Shown: positions 44,360 to 55,967 of the stretch, one piece after another
Numbering within the stretch: the first letter of the stretch is position 1
Layout of the letters: each line of letters opens with the position of its first letter
Assembly: GCF_003265705.1 (NCBI RefSeq)
Contig: NW_020312935.1
Coordinates: forward strand, 1,649,093 to 1,713,092
Reading direction: 5' to 3'
DNA: 64,000 nt
From: Callorhinus ursinus
Taxonomy: Eukaryota; Chordata; Mammalia; Carnivora; Otariidae
Notes under the pieces: generated by a model
Databases searched by the model: none
Seen by the model: only the letters and a program-made list of their open reading frames with translations
What the model was told of the DNA's origin: nothing
Position numbers and translations under genes: made by a program

Positions 44360-44546
44360 AGAAGCCTTCTAAATTCTAAGTCTGTGGGTTTAATGTCCAT
44401 GATAATGATACTTTTTTAAAACAATTTGAACGATGTAACTATTACTCATTAAAAACTTTTTAAAAATTAGTGATAAGATCTGTCACCAGGAAATTAACAA
44501 TCCTTAAATCCAGCTCCAATTACTGTCTAGAAATATATTTTCTTTT

Positions 44547-44938
44547 TTTTCCTTAAAAAAATTTTTTTTAAAGATTTTATTTATTGGAGTACCTGGGTGG
44601 CTCAGTCAGTTAAGCATCTGCCTTTGGTTCAGGTCATGATCCCAGGGTTCTGGGATTGAGCCCCACCCCATGTTGGGCTCCTTGCTGAGCGGGGAATCTG
44701 CCTCTCCCTCTGCCCCCCCCCCCCGTTCGTGCTGTCCACACTCTGACTCTCTCTCAGAGAGAGAGAGAGAGAGAGAGAGAGTGTGTGTGTGTGCACAAGC
44801 ATGGGGAGCAGCAGAGGGAAAGGGAGAAGCAGGCTCTCTGCTGAGCAGGAAGCCTGATGTGGGGCTCCATCCCAGGACCCTGGGATCATGACCTGAGCCC
44901 AAGGCAGATGCTTAACCGGCTGAGCCACCCAGGCACCC
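44547..44938. mobile_element. Composite inverted CAN-SINE pair (hairpin)
   Basis: A plus-strand SINE without its tail (44587 to about 44757) is joined through CTCTCTCTCAGAGAGAGAG to an antisense SINE body (to 44938), making a near-palindrome of about 350 bp. To its left the stub AAAGATTTTATTTATT (44571-44586) is the tail of the antisense element. A perfect 19-bp duplication, CTAGAAATATATTTTCTTT, flanks the whole composite (44527-44545 and 44939-44957). It therefore entered as one antisense SINE and then acquired the inverted piece, or was inverted during insertion. Confidence 0.88.
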
Positions 44939-44976
44939 CTAGAAATATATTTTCTTTGTTAAAGCTGGAAGGAAGA

Positions 44977-45173
44977 GGGGGCGCCTGGGTGGCTTAGTTG
45001 GTTAAGCAACTGCCTTCAGCTCAGGTCATGATCCTGAAGTTCTAGGATCGAGTCCCGCATCAGACTCCCCGCTCGGTGGGGAGTCTGTTTCTCCCTCTGA
45101 CCCTCCCCCCTCTCATGCTCTCTCTGTCTCATTCTTTCTCTCGCAAATAAATAAATAAAATCTTAAAAAAAAA
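44977..45173 (+). mobile_element. CAN-SINE
   Basis: Complete, of the 'CTGACCCTCCCCCCTCTCATG' subfamily. A perfect 16-bp target duplication, AAAGCTGGAAGGAAGA, is at 44961-44976 and 45174-45189. Confidence 0.96.
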
Positions 45174-45230
45174 AAAGCTGGAAGGAAGAATATCTTGGGT
45201 ATATAATGATATGCAAATTAGCACCCTGCA

Positions 45231-45339
45231 GGTGACTGGCTGGCTCAGTTGGTAGAGCATGGGACCCTTGATCTCAGGATTGTGGGTTCAAGCCCCATGT
45301 TGGGTGTACAGATTACTTAAAAATAAAATGTTAAAAAAA
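45231..45339 (+). mobile_element. Short CAN-SINE variant
   Basis: Head GGTGACTGGCTGGCTCAG, then GGTAGAGCATGGGACCCTTG and GTACAGATTACTTAAAAATA, with no CT-rich body. The tRNA-like B-box region GGTTCAAGCCCC is well kept. The target duplication is approximately AAATTAGCACC. Confidence 0.85.
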
Positions 45340-45647
45340 AAATTAGCACCTGCTACTATTAATATTTTACACTATGTGAAATAGCTATTCTATCTGTTCT
45401 ATCTCTCAATAGTTGTTTATGCTAGGAAGTCACCCAAAACAATCCAGATTCATCTTAACCCTTAAAGAACCCTTAACCTTAAACTCTTAAAAAAAACCTC
45501 AGAATAATATTCTAGCATGTCACTGGAAACCATGGTCTTTTCATACAAAGTGAGCCTTGATTATGAAGGGAGTGGGTTGAGGGTTGCCACCAGTCTGTAT
45601 GAGCCTTAGTGTGAATTACTAAGTGGAATTCATTTCTCTAGATATTT

Positions 45648-45859
45648 TTTTAAAGATTATATTTATTTATTTATTTATTTATTTAGAGAGTGTGCACAAG
45701 TGGGAGGAGGGGCAGAGGGAGAGGGAGAGAGAGAATCCCAAGCAGACTCCCTGCTGAGCAAGGAGCCCAACATGGGGCTGAATCCCAGGACACTGATATC
45801 ATGACCTGAGCCAAAATCAAGAGTTGGCCGCTTAACTGACTGAGCCACCCAGGTGCCCC
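45648..45859 (-). mobile_element. CAN-SINE, antisense
   Basis: It runs from AAAGATTATATTTATTTATTTATT to CCACCCAGGTGCCCC. Target duplications TCTCTAGATATTT (45635-45647) and TCTCCAGATATTT (45860-45872). Confidence 0.94.
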
Positions 45860-45872
45860 TCTCCAGATATTT

Positions 45873-46940
45873 AACTTCTAACAACTGGAAAATCATCCTA
45901 ATGTTCTTATTCTGTTGGACCAAAATACTTTACCATCACCTACGAGAACATTTTTTAATAAGAAATATCTTAAATTTTTAATGAGATGGCATTCCCTAGG
46001 GTTGTGCAGTACACAACCTGGCCATCTGTACTGAGCTGCCCTGATTGAGTTGTGTCACGCAGTTAAGCATTCCCCCAAGCAGCAACACAGTGGCTAACAG
46101 GCCACAAGTATCACTACTGCAGCTCTTAGGTTGGTTTGCACACTTCCATAGAGCCAGCTGCTAAGGAGACAACAATTCAAGCCAAATAGATTCAGATAGT
46201 TTCTTAGCTACACAGATGTAAGGTCAGCATGGGTCAGTTCCTTGTGTCCCTAGTCCCACAGGATGATGCCAAACCAGAGGGGACCAAATGACAGGTACCA
46301 TGGGCGCTTGGCTCTGCCCCTGAGGAGATGACTCCAAACTCAAGCGGAACAGTTTTATAGCCTGCAACCATATCCTTCAGGGGATTGAAAGGCCTGTGCT
46401 TGCTTGAGATGAAGGAAGGCAATGAGAAATGGCCTACGGCAATCGCCCTCAAGATAGGGGAGGTGGGTGAACAATGACCTTGAGGTAGTTCCTCCCAAGT
46501 CAGCTTATCTCCCTTAGTTTCAGAAGGAATCACAGAGCATTCGACCAAAATTTGGTCAGACTAGTTAAGCTTTGCCTAAGTGGCCCATGTGGACACATGC
46601 GTGTCACCAAGGTGGCAGGATGGAGCTATTCCTCTAAGACGATGAAATATGGCTACATTCAGGCATTTTTGGCAGCTCACTGGACACGAAAGACCAGGAG
46701 GGAGTAAGTAAAGAGCCTAAAATAAATAGATCTTATTGACATACTAACTACAAGGGACAGGAATTGATTCAGAGAAGGATTTATGTAGTTGGTTACCAGA
46801 AGTTCCCAGCATTCTATGTTGCTCCTTGCTGGGGGTCAGGGGGAAAAATTACTTTGGCAAGAAAGGGGATGGAAGGCTGACACCAAAACAGAAGCCTAAC
46901 ACGGCCCTTCTGCTTGTTCCTTAAAGGTCTCCATTTCAGC
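45873..46940 (+). other. CHST4: CHST4 intron end, splice acceptor before the coding exon
   Basis: Repeat-poor sequence. It ends in a pyrimidine-rich tract with two possible acceptors, TGTTCCTTAAAG|GT (46926) and CCATTTCAG|C (46939), just before the start codon. Either gives a coding exon with at most 14 bases of 5' UTR. Confidence 0.5.
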
Positions 46941-48095
46941 ATGATGATACTGCCCAAAAAAATGAGGCCACTGCTGTTTCTGATTTCCCAGATGGCCATC
47001 TTTGCTCTCTTCTTCCATCTGTATGGCCACGACTTCAACTCCCTGTCCACGAAGGAGGAGCCCAAGCCCATGCATGTGCTGGTCCTGTCTTCCTGGCGCT
47101 CTGGTTCTTCTTTTGTGGGACAGATTTTTGGGCAGCACCCGGATGTCTTCTACCTGATGGAGCCCGCATGGCACATCTGGATGACCTTCACACACAGCAC
47201 TGCCTGGAGGCTGCATATGGCAGTGAGGGATCTGATCCGTGCCATTTTTCTGTGTGACATGAGTGTCTTTGATGCCTACATGAAACCCAGTCCTCGAAGA
47301 CAGTCCAGCCTCTTCCAGTGGGACAAGAGCCGGGCCCTGTGTTCCCCACCTGCCTGCAACATCTTCTCCCGGGATATGATCATATCCCAGGCTCACTGCA
47401 AGCTTCTCTGCAGTCAAGAGCCCTTTGAGGTGGTAGAGAAGGCCTGTCGCTCCTACAGCCACGTGGTGCTCAAGGAGGTGCGCTTCTTCAACCTGGAGGT
47501 GCTCTACCCACTGCTGAGAGACCCTTCCCTCAATCTGCATATTGTGCACCTGGTACGGGATCCCCGGGCGGTGTTCCGTTCTCGAGAACACACCACAGGG
47601 GAACTCATGATTGACAGCCGCATTGTGATGGGGCAGCACTGGGAGAAAGTCAAGGAGGAGGATCAGCCTTACTACGTGATGCAGGTCATCTGCCAAAGCC
47701 AGCTAGAGATCTATAAGGCTGTGCAGTCCTTGCCCAAAGCCCTGAGGCAACGCTACATGCTTGTTCGCTATGAGGACCTGGTCCGGGAGCCCATTGCCCA
47801 GACTGCCCAAATGTATAAATATGTGGGACTGAAATTCTTGCCCCACCTCCAGACCTGGGTGTACAACATCACTCGAGGCAAGGGCATGGGTAATCATGCC
47901 TTTCAGACTAATGCCAGGAATGCCCTCAACGTCTCCCAGGCCTGGCGCTGGACTTTGCCTTACGAAAAGGTTTCTCGACTTCAAAAAGTCTGCAATGATA
48001 CCATGACTTCGCTGGGCTACCACCTTGTCAGATCTGAGCAAGAGCAGAAAAACCTGTCACTGGATCTTCTGTTTACATGGACTCCCTCCAACTAA
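46941..48095 (+). CDS. CHST4: CHST4, GlcNAc 6-O-sulfotransferase 2
   Basis: A single-exon coding sequence, 384 residues from the first of two adjacent Mets (46941 and 46944; human starts at the second position). It is a Golgi type II membrane enzyme that moves sulfate from PAPS to C6 of GlcNAc on mucin-type glycans. It makes the 6-sulfo sialyl Lewis X ligand of L-selectin in high endothelial venules. A hydrophobic anchor spans about 10-28. The 5'-phosphosulfate loop SSWRSGSS is at 50-57 and the 3'-phosphate loop [12 protein letters not shown] at 204-215. N-glycosylation sequons are at 309 (NIT), 330 (NVS), 352 (NDT) and 371 (NLS). The sequence closely follows human CHST4 as I recall it (386 residues) and not CHST5 or CHST6. 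The C-terminus, TWTPSN, is slightly shorter. No frame damage is seen. Confidence 0.96.
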   Translation: MMILPKKMRPLLFLISQMAIFALFFHLYGHDFNSLSTKEEPKPMHVLVLSSWRSGSSFVGQIFGQHPDVFYLMEPAWHIWMTFTHSTAWRLHMAVRDLIRAIFLCDMSVFDAYMKPSPRRQSSLFQWDKSRALCSPPACNIFSRDMIISQAHCKLLCSQEPFEVVEKACRSYSHVVLKEVRFFNLEVLYPLLRDPSLNLHIVHLVRDPRAVFRSREHTTGELMIDSRIVMGQHWEKVKEEDQPYYVMQVICQSQLEIYKAVQSLPKALRQRYMLVRYEDLVREPIAQTAQMYKYVGLKFLPHLQTWVYNITRGKGMGNHAFQTNARNALNVSQAWRWTLPYEKVSRLQKVCNDTMTSLGYHLVRSEQEQKNLSLDLLFTWTPSN

Positions 48096-49233
48096 GTCCA
48101 CCAAGAGGGTGGAAGAAGCTCTGTCCCCAACTGGCATCAGCCTTAGCCCCATTAACCAAAGGCTTCAAGTCTTAATTACATGCACACTGGTGTACATGTG
48201 AGCATGAGTTGTGCCCACACATGCTCAAGCTGAGAAACTTCCGTGTCTCTACTCATGCCTAGACGAGATTCAGCAGCATATTCCACCACTGAAAAAGGAG
48301 TATTGTCTTTCTTCTCTTCTTGGCTTTCCTATCCAGGTATACCTCAAAGACTTTGTGGCCTGGGGTCCTATTTAGCACCACGCAGTATCAATGGAGTAAA
48401 TCCATAAACTTCTCTGTCCACATCTTGCCCTGTGGGAAAGGAAGGAGACAGGAAAACCAGGGAAACGGGTCTTCCACCAAAGAACCCACAAGCACATTCC
48501 ACAGGGATATGAACTCTGAGACGATGGAACTCCTGATGGATTCAAAAAGGGAACAGAGAACAGGATTGGATGCTTACGGTGAGCTTGTCCGTCACAGCTA
48601 TCAGTTATCACAAATACAAAATAAGATCTCTGCATGACAGAGCAAGCTCTTAAATTCATGGGGGTGGCTGGGCCTGATGCGGACATCATTTTCCCTCAGT
48701 GTTTTCCTATCACATAGATTTTGACTTGCGAAGCTGCCATCCATTAACACTAAAATTCCAAATAGGATTCTGTTAGGAGTTTCCCAAGTTATGCTTTCTA
48801 ATTACTTAGTAGTAAATACTAATTCTTAGAGGACCCTAACCTGATAGCATAAGCATCTTTATAGTTTTTTTATACTTTTACTATTATGTGTTATCCACAC
48901 ACACAAAAAAACCTGCTAAGACAATATTTGGTGTTAGTCTAAACTGATCAATACTGACCATCATACTGTGCTCTTAAGAATCTGTAGAAAGTAGGCAACT
49001 AGCAACTAAGCCCTTTCTTTCTTGTGTGAGGTATGAGTTGTGATAATATTGTATATATCACCCTAGGGTCTGGGCAAAGCGTTCTTTTAATGTGATCATT
49101 GGCCAGAGGACCTCAGGTCTAGTACGACTGGCGCTGTTCAGCTTTTCCGGGTCACCTCTCCACATGATAGAGGTTGTTGCTCCCAGTCTTTGCAGCACTC
49201 CCCGGGTCTAGTGATGCATCCGAATCTACTGTT
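48096..49233 (+). other. CHST4: CHST4 3' UTR and downstream DNA
   Basis: Unique sequence follows the TAA stop. I found no convincing AATAAA before the SINE at 49247, so the transcript end is unresolved. It may use a variant signal. A 105-codon frame at 48320-48637 has no domain. Confidence 0.4.
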
Positions 49234-49246
49234 AGAAATTCATTTT

Positions 49247-49446
49247 GGGGCGCCTGGGTGGCTCAGTTGGTTAAAGCGACTGCCTTCGGCTCAGGTCATG
49301 ATCCTGGAGTCCCCGGATTGAGTCCCACATCGGGCTCCCTGCTCAGCAGGGAGTCTGCTTCTCCCTCTGACCCTCTTCCCTCTTGTGCTCTCTATCTCTC
49401 TCATTCTCTGTCTCTCAAATAAATAAATAAAATCTTAAAAAAAAAA
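49247..49446 (+). mobile_element. CAN-SINE
   Basis: Complete, of the 'CTGGAGTCCCCGGATTGAG' subfamily. A perfect 13-bp target duplication, AGAAATTCATTTT, is at 49234-49246 and 49447-49459. Confidence 0.96.
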
Positions 49447-49459
49447 AGAAATTCATTTT

Positions 49460-50330
49460 GCCATACCACACCTCAGATCTGCTGGAATTGGAATCCACCA
49501 GGGTGGGAGCTGGGATTCTGTATGTTGATCAAGCAACCCCGGTGATCCTGTCATGGCCAGCCTGGCAATACCACACCCTCCACTGGGGAACAGCACTGTT
49601 TGCCTTCCTGCTTCAAGACAGATGCCTTTGCAGCACATGCCAAGTATCCACACTGCTGACTCCTGACACTGGTGCTGTCCCTTAGGTTGGAAGGAATAGG
49701 AAGAATGTCTATATTTGCCTGGAACTCCAGGGACCTCTGAGTCCTGACTTGCTTAATATTTCGCTTTGTCCAAACCTGAAAGATGCCAACAGTTCATCTT
49801 CCCTTTGGTTCCCACTCCCACTTCAGACGTGGTCCTCACCTCATAAAGTGCCATCAGTGGCAGATGGGAATTCTCACTCCTGATTCTGCTGAAGAGCTCT
49901 TGGGCTCTGGCACCACCTGAGATGCGTGAGTGGTTACCTTTGCGAGCTGGGTCTGGCAAAGTTAATCTATATGTGGCTCTAAAGGAGTGAACTTATTCTA
50001 ACATGTAAACCTAAGCCACTCTAGAAAGACCTCAAGAGCCTAGCAAGGATCTCCCAAGCAAGTGCTTCTTGCCTCTATGAACCTTCCAAAACTGTAAAAA
50101 GTTTCCCCAACCTTGAAAATAAGGCCAGGGCAGTAGGTGATGGTGCAGTTAATAAGACCAGTGAGGGGGACAGGCAGTGATAGACTCAACTGCCTCTGAT
50201 TTCCCCTCTGAAATTCCAGCCTCCACCTGAATTGTCTTAATGTTAGCAACTTCCTTAGGAACCATCTCTATGGGATGCTGGAGTACAGAGCGGCTTGCTT
50301 CTCCTTCTCCAAAGGAGTTGTTAGGTGCTC
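49460..50330. other. Intergenic, nothing recognised
   Basis: The text around 49465-49580 ('tctgctggaattggaatccaccagggtgggagctgggattctgtatg') may belong to an old hAT-type element. No gene is seen. Confidence 0.3.
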
Positions 50331-50332
50331 AT

Positions 50333-50575
50333 GAGCGCATGGGCTCTGGAACCATGCTGCCTGGGTGACGCTACTATCACCAGCTGGGTGACCTCCGGCA
50401 AGTCCCTTAACATCTCCACATCTCAGTTCCCTCAACTGTAGGGTGGGTAGAATAATGGTGGCACTGACTTCCTGGAGTTGCTGGGAGGGCTGATGAGTTA
50501 ATAAATGGAACACGTGTGGCAAGCGTCCAGCACATAAGCAAGCACTCACTAAGTGGTAGCTGTGATTATCTTGGT
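50333..50575 (+). repeat. MIR SINE, sense
   Basis: 'gcatgggctctggaaccatgctgcctgggtg', 'tgggtgacctccggcaagtcccttaac', 'ctcagttccctcaactgtaggg' and 'agcacataagcaagcactcac' give a nearly full-length MIR. Confidence 0.85.
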
Positions 50576-50740
50576 AACAACGCTGGTTTTAGCTCTCTCA
50601 AGGACTGTCTTCCATCATTTCTGGTAACATCCTCATTAAGGTGATGCTCAACAGCAGATCAAAAGCCCTTTGTGGCGTTTCTGATCATACTGGTACAATT
50701 AGATTTATACCCATCTATAATGGCTCTAGTTTATCTGTAT

Positions 50741-50966
50741 CAGTTGTTCTCAACCCAAGGTGATTTTGTTCCCCAGGGGACATTGGTCAATGTCTAGAAA
50801 CATTTTTGGTTGTCACCACTGGTGGAGTGGGTGTTACTGGCATCTAGTGGGGAGTGGCCTGGGATGCTGCTAAACCTCCTATAATGTACGGGAAAGCCCT
50901 CACCCCTGCCCCCAACAAAAATTCTCTGGTCCAAAATGTCAATATCACAGCTGTTAAGAGACCCTA
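50741..50966 (+). mobile_element. MER5A-type hAT-Charlie MITE
   Basis: It starts CAGTTGTTCTCAACCCAAG and contains 'cccaggggacattggtcaatgtctagaaac', 'ggcatctagtggggagtgg' and 'ggatgctgctaaacctcc'. It ends near GTTAAGAGACCCTAG. It is essentially full length. Confidence 0.85.
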
Positions 50967-52336
50967 GTCAGCACTCATCAGATGCTGAATACATGCAAGA
51001 TGAAGAGCTGATGATTCGAACAGATTTCTCTTCTCTCCTCATTTAGTCACATTCAATCTTACTCAAACAGTATACCCCCAGGCCAAGCGTCCTGACTGGG
51101 GAGATGTCACAACCCCCCCAGGGCTCTTCTGGCACCCACTCAAGTCTTCTCAAAGGGAGTAAGCTGTGTGGCAGACATTATAAAAATACAGAGCAGCATC
51201 ACAGGGGCCTGATGAGAGGAAGTGAGCAAAGCCAGGCTTCCTGGGACCAGTCATGCACTGGCCATACTGGTCTTGGCTTATATCTACCCTAATTTGGTCA
51301 GCTGTGGCCAGAAGAGAAGAGCTTAATGGGGGCAAAACATAGTCATTTAGAGCCTTGGGGAAGATGGGCAGGACAAATGAAGCCAGAAGCAGACACTGTG
51401 CTAGACAAATGAGCTGTCTAACATGTCTGGGAACAAAAGAATCACTCACAAATGTCAACACATTCCACAGGCACTGCAGGATTTAAACCGTGGCTCCCCA
51501 ATCTTTTTTCCCTTATCACCTCCCCCGCTCAGCAAGCCTATGGTAGACACTTTTGTTCTAATCATCCTCTACCATGAACTATTAATACCACAAATAATAC
51601 TGCATATTTTTAGGCAGTTTTTAATGGCCCTCCAAAGGGCCACAAATTGTTGTTATACCTATGTTTGTTGCCCCCCACAAACCACTTTTTATCCCGCTGG
51701 TGGCAACAGCAGTTCCACTGAGAATGCATGATCTAGACCACTGTCCCTGACACTTAGCTCCCTCCCCAGCTCCTCTCTATTTTCGTCAACATGTCTTTTG
51801 TTGTGCCCCCCAAACTATGTTCCTTGCTCTCACCAATAAGATGTGTACGTTGCTCAACCATAATTAAACGTGATTATGCAAAATAACACACTGTAAGGAC
51901 CTATGAAAATGTTGCTTATAATAAATAACAGTAATAAATAATAATACAGGTGACTCTCATTGCCACCCTCCCTGCCAGCACCATTTACTATTTGGGATGG
52001 CTGCTGGCCCTATTTGCCTTGCCACATTTCACGATGGCTTCTTATGGTCCTGGAAGAACACACTGTTTGTTTTTCAAGTTTATGAGAAGAATTGAGAACA
52101 AGTGGAACAGACACATAGCACTGCTGTTCAAGAAGAATGAGGTGTATTTCAGAAAAAGTATGCTATTGTTCCACCCTAAATCAGTATGGATTTAAATGGC
52201 TAATGACAGATAATGTAAACATGTTGGATGAAAGGGATAAAGGCTCCTGTTCTTTTAAGTAGGGGTGAGGTGAACTCCTGATTACCTGAGCAAATGATGA
52301 GATAAACCTAACGATGAGACTTTAACAGATGCAGTT

Positions 52337-52339
<3 letters not shown>
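50967..52339. other. Intergenic, unassigned
   Basis: About 51488-51760 may be an old hAT-type element (it ends near 'ATCTAGACCACTG'). No coding sequence is recognised. Confidence 0.3.

Positions 52340-52381
<42 letters not shown>
52340..52381. repeat. (AC)n microsatellite, about 21 units
   Basis: Uninterrupted AC dinucleotide run; likely polymorphic. Confidence 0.98.
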
Positions 52382-52383
<2 letters not shown>

Positions 52384-52759
52384 CATTCTGAAAGCAAATA
52401 AGCTTGAAAAAGTTGACGAAACTAAATTTAACCAGATTTTCAAACTCAAGACCCTCAGAACTTCAAATACGTTCATGTGCATGATTGGAATGGAAAAGAG
52501 CAGATAGTGTCTCTCCCACCCTTCTTTGACCAAGGAGGGTTTTTTCCCCCCTCGGTATACCTATTAACATCTGTCAGGAGAATGTTTGGAGAAAGGCCAG
52601 CGTGAGAAATGCTGAGGTGTCTTCAGCAACCCTAACCCTGATGACCCCAATGCTCTGGTTTCTTTTTGCCTCCTCCCGAACTCAGGCCGGAAAACGCAGA
52701 ATGGAGGAGATTGCACGCAGGCAGTTAATACTCAGGGGCTTTATGATCACCGACATCAA

Positions 52760-54990
52760 TTTGTGACTACTTCACCACTCACCTACAACTCTTTCCCCCC
52801 TCAGCGTAAGAACTTCCCCGTTCGTCTTCTGGCCGCATACCTTCCCCTCCTCCCCAGAGAAAAAAGCCATCTGATACTGGACTTCTCCACTCCTCACTGC
52901 GAATGTCTGAAGCTCCCCAAGCATTCTGTCTTCCTCCTTATATTGTGTTACAAGATAGAGACTGTTCTGTCTCCGGTTGAAGGCCAGCCTCCCCACTATC
53001 AGAACTTTGGATTCTGTCCCCTCACCTTTTCAAGAACTGTGTATTTTTAGTATCCACTCCCTCTCGACTCAACTTCTCTTCAACGGAATCCTTCTCTTTG
53101 GATTTTTAAGTTCCTATACTCCCATCTTGAAAAAAATTCTCTCTCATTCCCATATCCTTATCCAACTACAGATCTTCTTCCACTTACAATGGGGTTAAAC
53201 CTATCCTAGGTCAAAAATAGCATAAGTCAAAAATGCATGTAATATCCTTAACTGAACATCATAGCTTAGCCTGGCCTACCTTAAGCATTCTCAGAAAATT
53301 TACATTAGCCTACAGTTGGGCAAAATCATCTCCCACAAAACCTATTTTATAATAAAGAATATTTCCTTTAATTCATTGAATGCTGTATTGAAAGTGAAAA
53401 ATGGAATGGTTGTATGGTACAGAATGCTTATCAGGGTATCGGCTCTTTACCCCCGCAATGGTGTGGCTGACTGGGAGCTGCAGCTCGCCGCCCCCGTCCA
53501 GACTCACAACAGAACTGAACCACGTATCACTAGTCTGAGAAAAGATAAAAATTCAAACTTTGATGTATGGTTCCTACTGAATGCATATTGTTTGCACACC
53601 ATGATAAAGTCAAAAAATCATTAGGTTAAACAATCAGAAGTCGGAGACCATCTGTACTGGCCTCTCCTCACCTACACCCAAACTGCTCTTACGGGTTGTC
53701 CATAGCCCTCCGCTGTTTATTTTCTCATCTTCTACTTCCTCCTCCAACCACTTCAATCTGGATTTTGCCCCCTTATCTACACTGCTCTTGAGAACAAAAT
53801 TCCATGTTACTCATTCACTCGATGGACATTTTCTAATTCTCATTTCACCTGAATTCTCAGCAACAAACATGATCAAGAACTTTTCCTTCTTGAGACACTA
53901 TATCCTGGTTTTCTTCCTATTTCTCTAGCCACTTCTCAATTTTTTGTAGAACTATTTTCTTCTACCTAGCTATTAAATATTGGAGTGACTTAAGGCACAA
54001 CATAGATCCTCTTCTTTTCCACTCTATGCTTTCTCTCTAGACTATCTCATTTATGCCCACGTAGTTTTTAAAAACCACCTACATGCAGATTATATATATA
54101 AATATATGTTTGATGTATATCTTCTCTGAGCTCCAGCTCTGTTAATCCAATCACCGATCGACATCTCTTGAATATCTCAAAAGATACCTCAGACTCAGTA
54201 TGTCCAAACATCACGTTCATGATTTTCCCCTCCTCCAACCTAGACCATGCCAAACATCTTCAACCCTCCTGGGTCTCTTCCTCACCTTTTCAGCCTGTTG
54301 CCAAATCAAAAAACTGGACTTTGCCCTTGACTTCTTCCACCAGTCAATCACCAACAACTGTCGATTCTACCCCATCAACATTTCTTAAGTTCGCTTTCTT
54401 CCCTTTTCCTTGTCCCTCCAAATCCTCACCCTGTTTTGTTCATGCCATCACCATCTCTCTCCTGAAGCACTGACTGGTCTTCCTGCCTCCAAGCTTCCCA
54501 CTTCAATACAATCTACATTGTACTGAAAGTCCAGAAAGTCCAAATTTCTTAATACAGTTTGGATAGCCTTTCGTGATCTGGCTCTTACATCCTTCCCTTG
54601 TCACTCCCTCTTAAACTGTACTTTCCTACCTTCTCAAATGTGTCGTTCTACCAGTGTGCCACCTATATGTCTGGATCTTAGATCATGCTATTTCTCCCAC
54701 CTAGAATATGCTATTCTGTCCCACCCCCAACTTCTCTGGCTCATTATTTTTTAATTCCCTCTTAACTAAAACATCTCCTCTGGGAGTTTTTCCCAGCTTG
54801 ACCCTTAGGCCTCTGTTCAGTGTCACCTGTACTGGCTTTCTACTATCACAGCACTTATTACAATACAATAAAACCACCCAATGTATGTGTCTTTGAGCTC
54901 TTTGAAGGCAGAGACTATCTTGTTCACTGTGCTATAACTGATGCCTAGCACAGTCCCTGGCATTCATTAAATGTTTAATAAATGAAACCT
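52760..54990 (+). mobile_element. L2 LINE, sense, split by Tigger-type element
   Basis: From about 53640 the order is clear: 'tttcgtgatctggctcttac', 'cacctagaatatgctattctg', 'tgaaggcagagactatcttgttcactgtgc' and 'gcctagcacagtccctggc', then a 3' end 'taaatgtttaataaatg'. Upstream, 53080-53166 is similar pyrimidine-rich L2 text. The left limit is uncertain. The element at 53169-53654 interrupts it. Confidence 0.7.
53169..53654 (-). mobile_element. TcMar-Tigger-type non-autonomous DNA transposon
   Basis: Terminal inverted repeats CAGATCTTCTTCCACTTAC (left) and, reversed, CAGATGGTCTCCGACTTC (right) are flanked by TA dinucleotides (53167-53168 and 53655-53656), the mariner/Tigger target. The interior has 'tcataagtcaaaaatgcatg'-like and 'gggagctgcagctcgccgcc' segments of a common Tigger-derived MER element. 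It has no transposase frame. Confidence 0.75.
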
Positions 54991-55108
54991 TGATCTTATC
55001 TGTATTCTATGTAAAGAGCTCATTCATTATGTAATACTTAGAAAAAAAGGCTAATCACAGAACCTTCTATTCTGAGAAACACAGCGACATGTTTAAAGAT
55101 TCAGATAA

Positions 55109-55294
55109 GGGGCACCTGGGTGGCTCAGTCAGTTAAGTGTCTGTCTTTGGCTCAGGTCGTGATCCCAGGTCCTGGGATTGAGACCCGCACTGGGATCTCT
55201 GCTGCAGGGAGCCTGCTTCTCCTTCTCCCTCTGCCTGTCACTCTGCCTACTTGTGCTCTCTCTCTCTGTCAAATAAATAAAATATTAAAAAAAT
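55109..55294 (+). mobile_element. CAN-SINE
   Basis: Complete. Target duplications AAAGATTCAGATAA (55095-55108) and AAACATTCAGATAA (55295-55308) differ at one base. Confidence 0.95.
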
Positions 55295-55309
55295 AAACAT
55301 TCAGATAAG

Positions 55310-55620
55310 AAAGAACCACCATTTAAAAGTTTCCTGTTTGAGAGAAATAAGGGAAGTTGAATCTCAAAGCCAACAGCTCAGAAGTGCTGGGTCAAGTGGG
55401 GTGGCAGATGGGAGGCAGGGGATAAAGCAGAGATTCAGAAATTAAGTTGACATGTATTTCTAACAGTGATATTACTGTGGCAAGAGGAGCTGCAAATTAT
55501 GCTGGTTTCTGAAGAGATGCTTGTGTTCACAGGGTGTAGCATATGAATGAATCAAGTGCCACCTGGAAGCATATGGCAAATATTTGCTTAGAGATTGCCT
55601 TCCAAATGGCTTTTAGCCAA
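55310..55620. other. Intergenic, nothing recognised
   Basis: Unique-looking; no gene or repeat assigned. Confidence 0.3.
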
Positions 55621-55830
55621 ATCTTTAAGCAGAAAAATTTACCAGTCTTAAGCTAGATGGAATAATAAAAAAGAAAACTAAAATTACTAAAATCAAAAAA
55701 ATAAACTATGACAGAATGAAAAAAAAATGAAAAAAGGGATACAATTACAGAAAATCAGAAACTTGAAAAACAAGAATCTGTCATGAACAACTTTATGGTA
55801 TTTGAAAATTTAGAGAAAATGGACATTTTA

Positions 55831-55950
55831 GTTTATTTAGGTGGGGAGGGGCAGAGGGAAAAGGAAAGAAAGAATCTTAAGCAGGCTCGACATGACCTGA
55901 GACAAAAGCAAGAGTTGGACACTTAACCTTCTGAGCTGCCCAGTCACCCT
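55831..55950 (-). mobile_element. CAN-SINE remnant, antisense
   Basis: A shortened antisense SINE ('GGGGAGGGGCAGAGGG' to 'GAGCTGCCCAGTCACCCT'). Target duplications GAGAAAATGGACATTTT (55813-55829) and GAGAAAATGGATATTTT (55951-55967) differ at one base. Confidence 0.85.
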
Positions 55951-55967
55951 GAGAAAATGGATATTTT

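Noticed and set aside
45231..45339. Possible functional tRNA gene
   Set aside because: The tRNA-like head is the 5' part of a SINE with a poly-A tail and target duplication. I saw no closed cloverleaf with a 3' terminator.
46896..47696. 266-codon minus-strand frame opposite CHST4
   Set aside because: It is the antisense shadow of the highly constrained CHST4 coding exon and has no independent features.
52340..52381. AC run as possible regulatory element
   Set aside because: It is an ordinary dinucleotide microsatellite with no supporting context.
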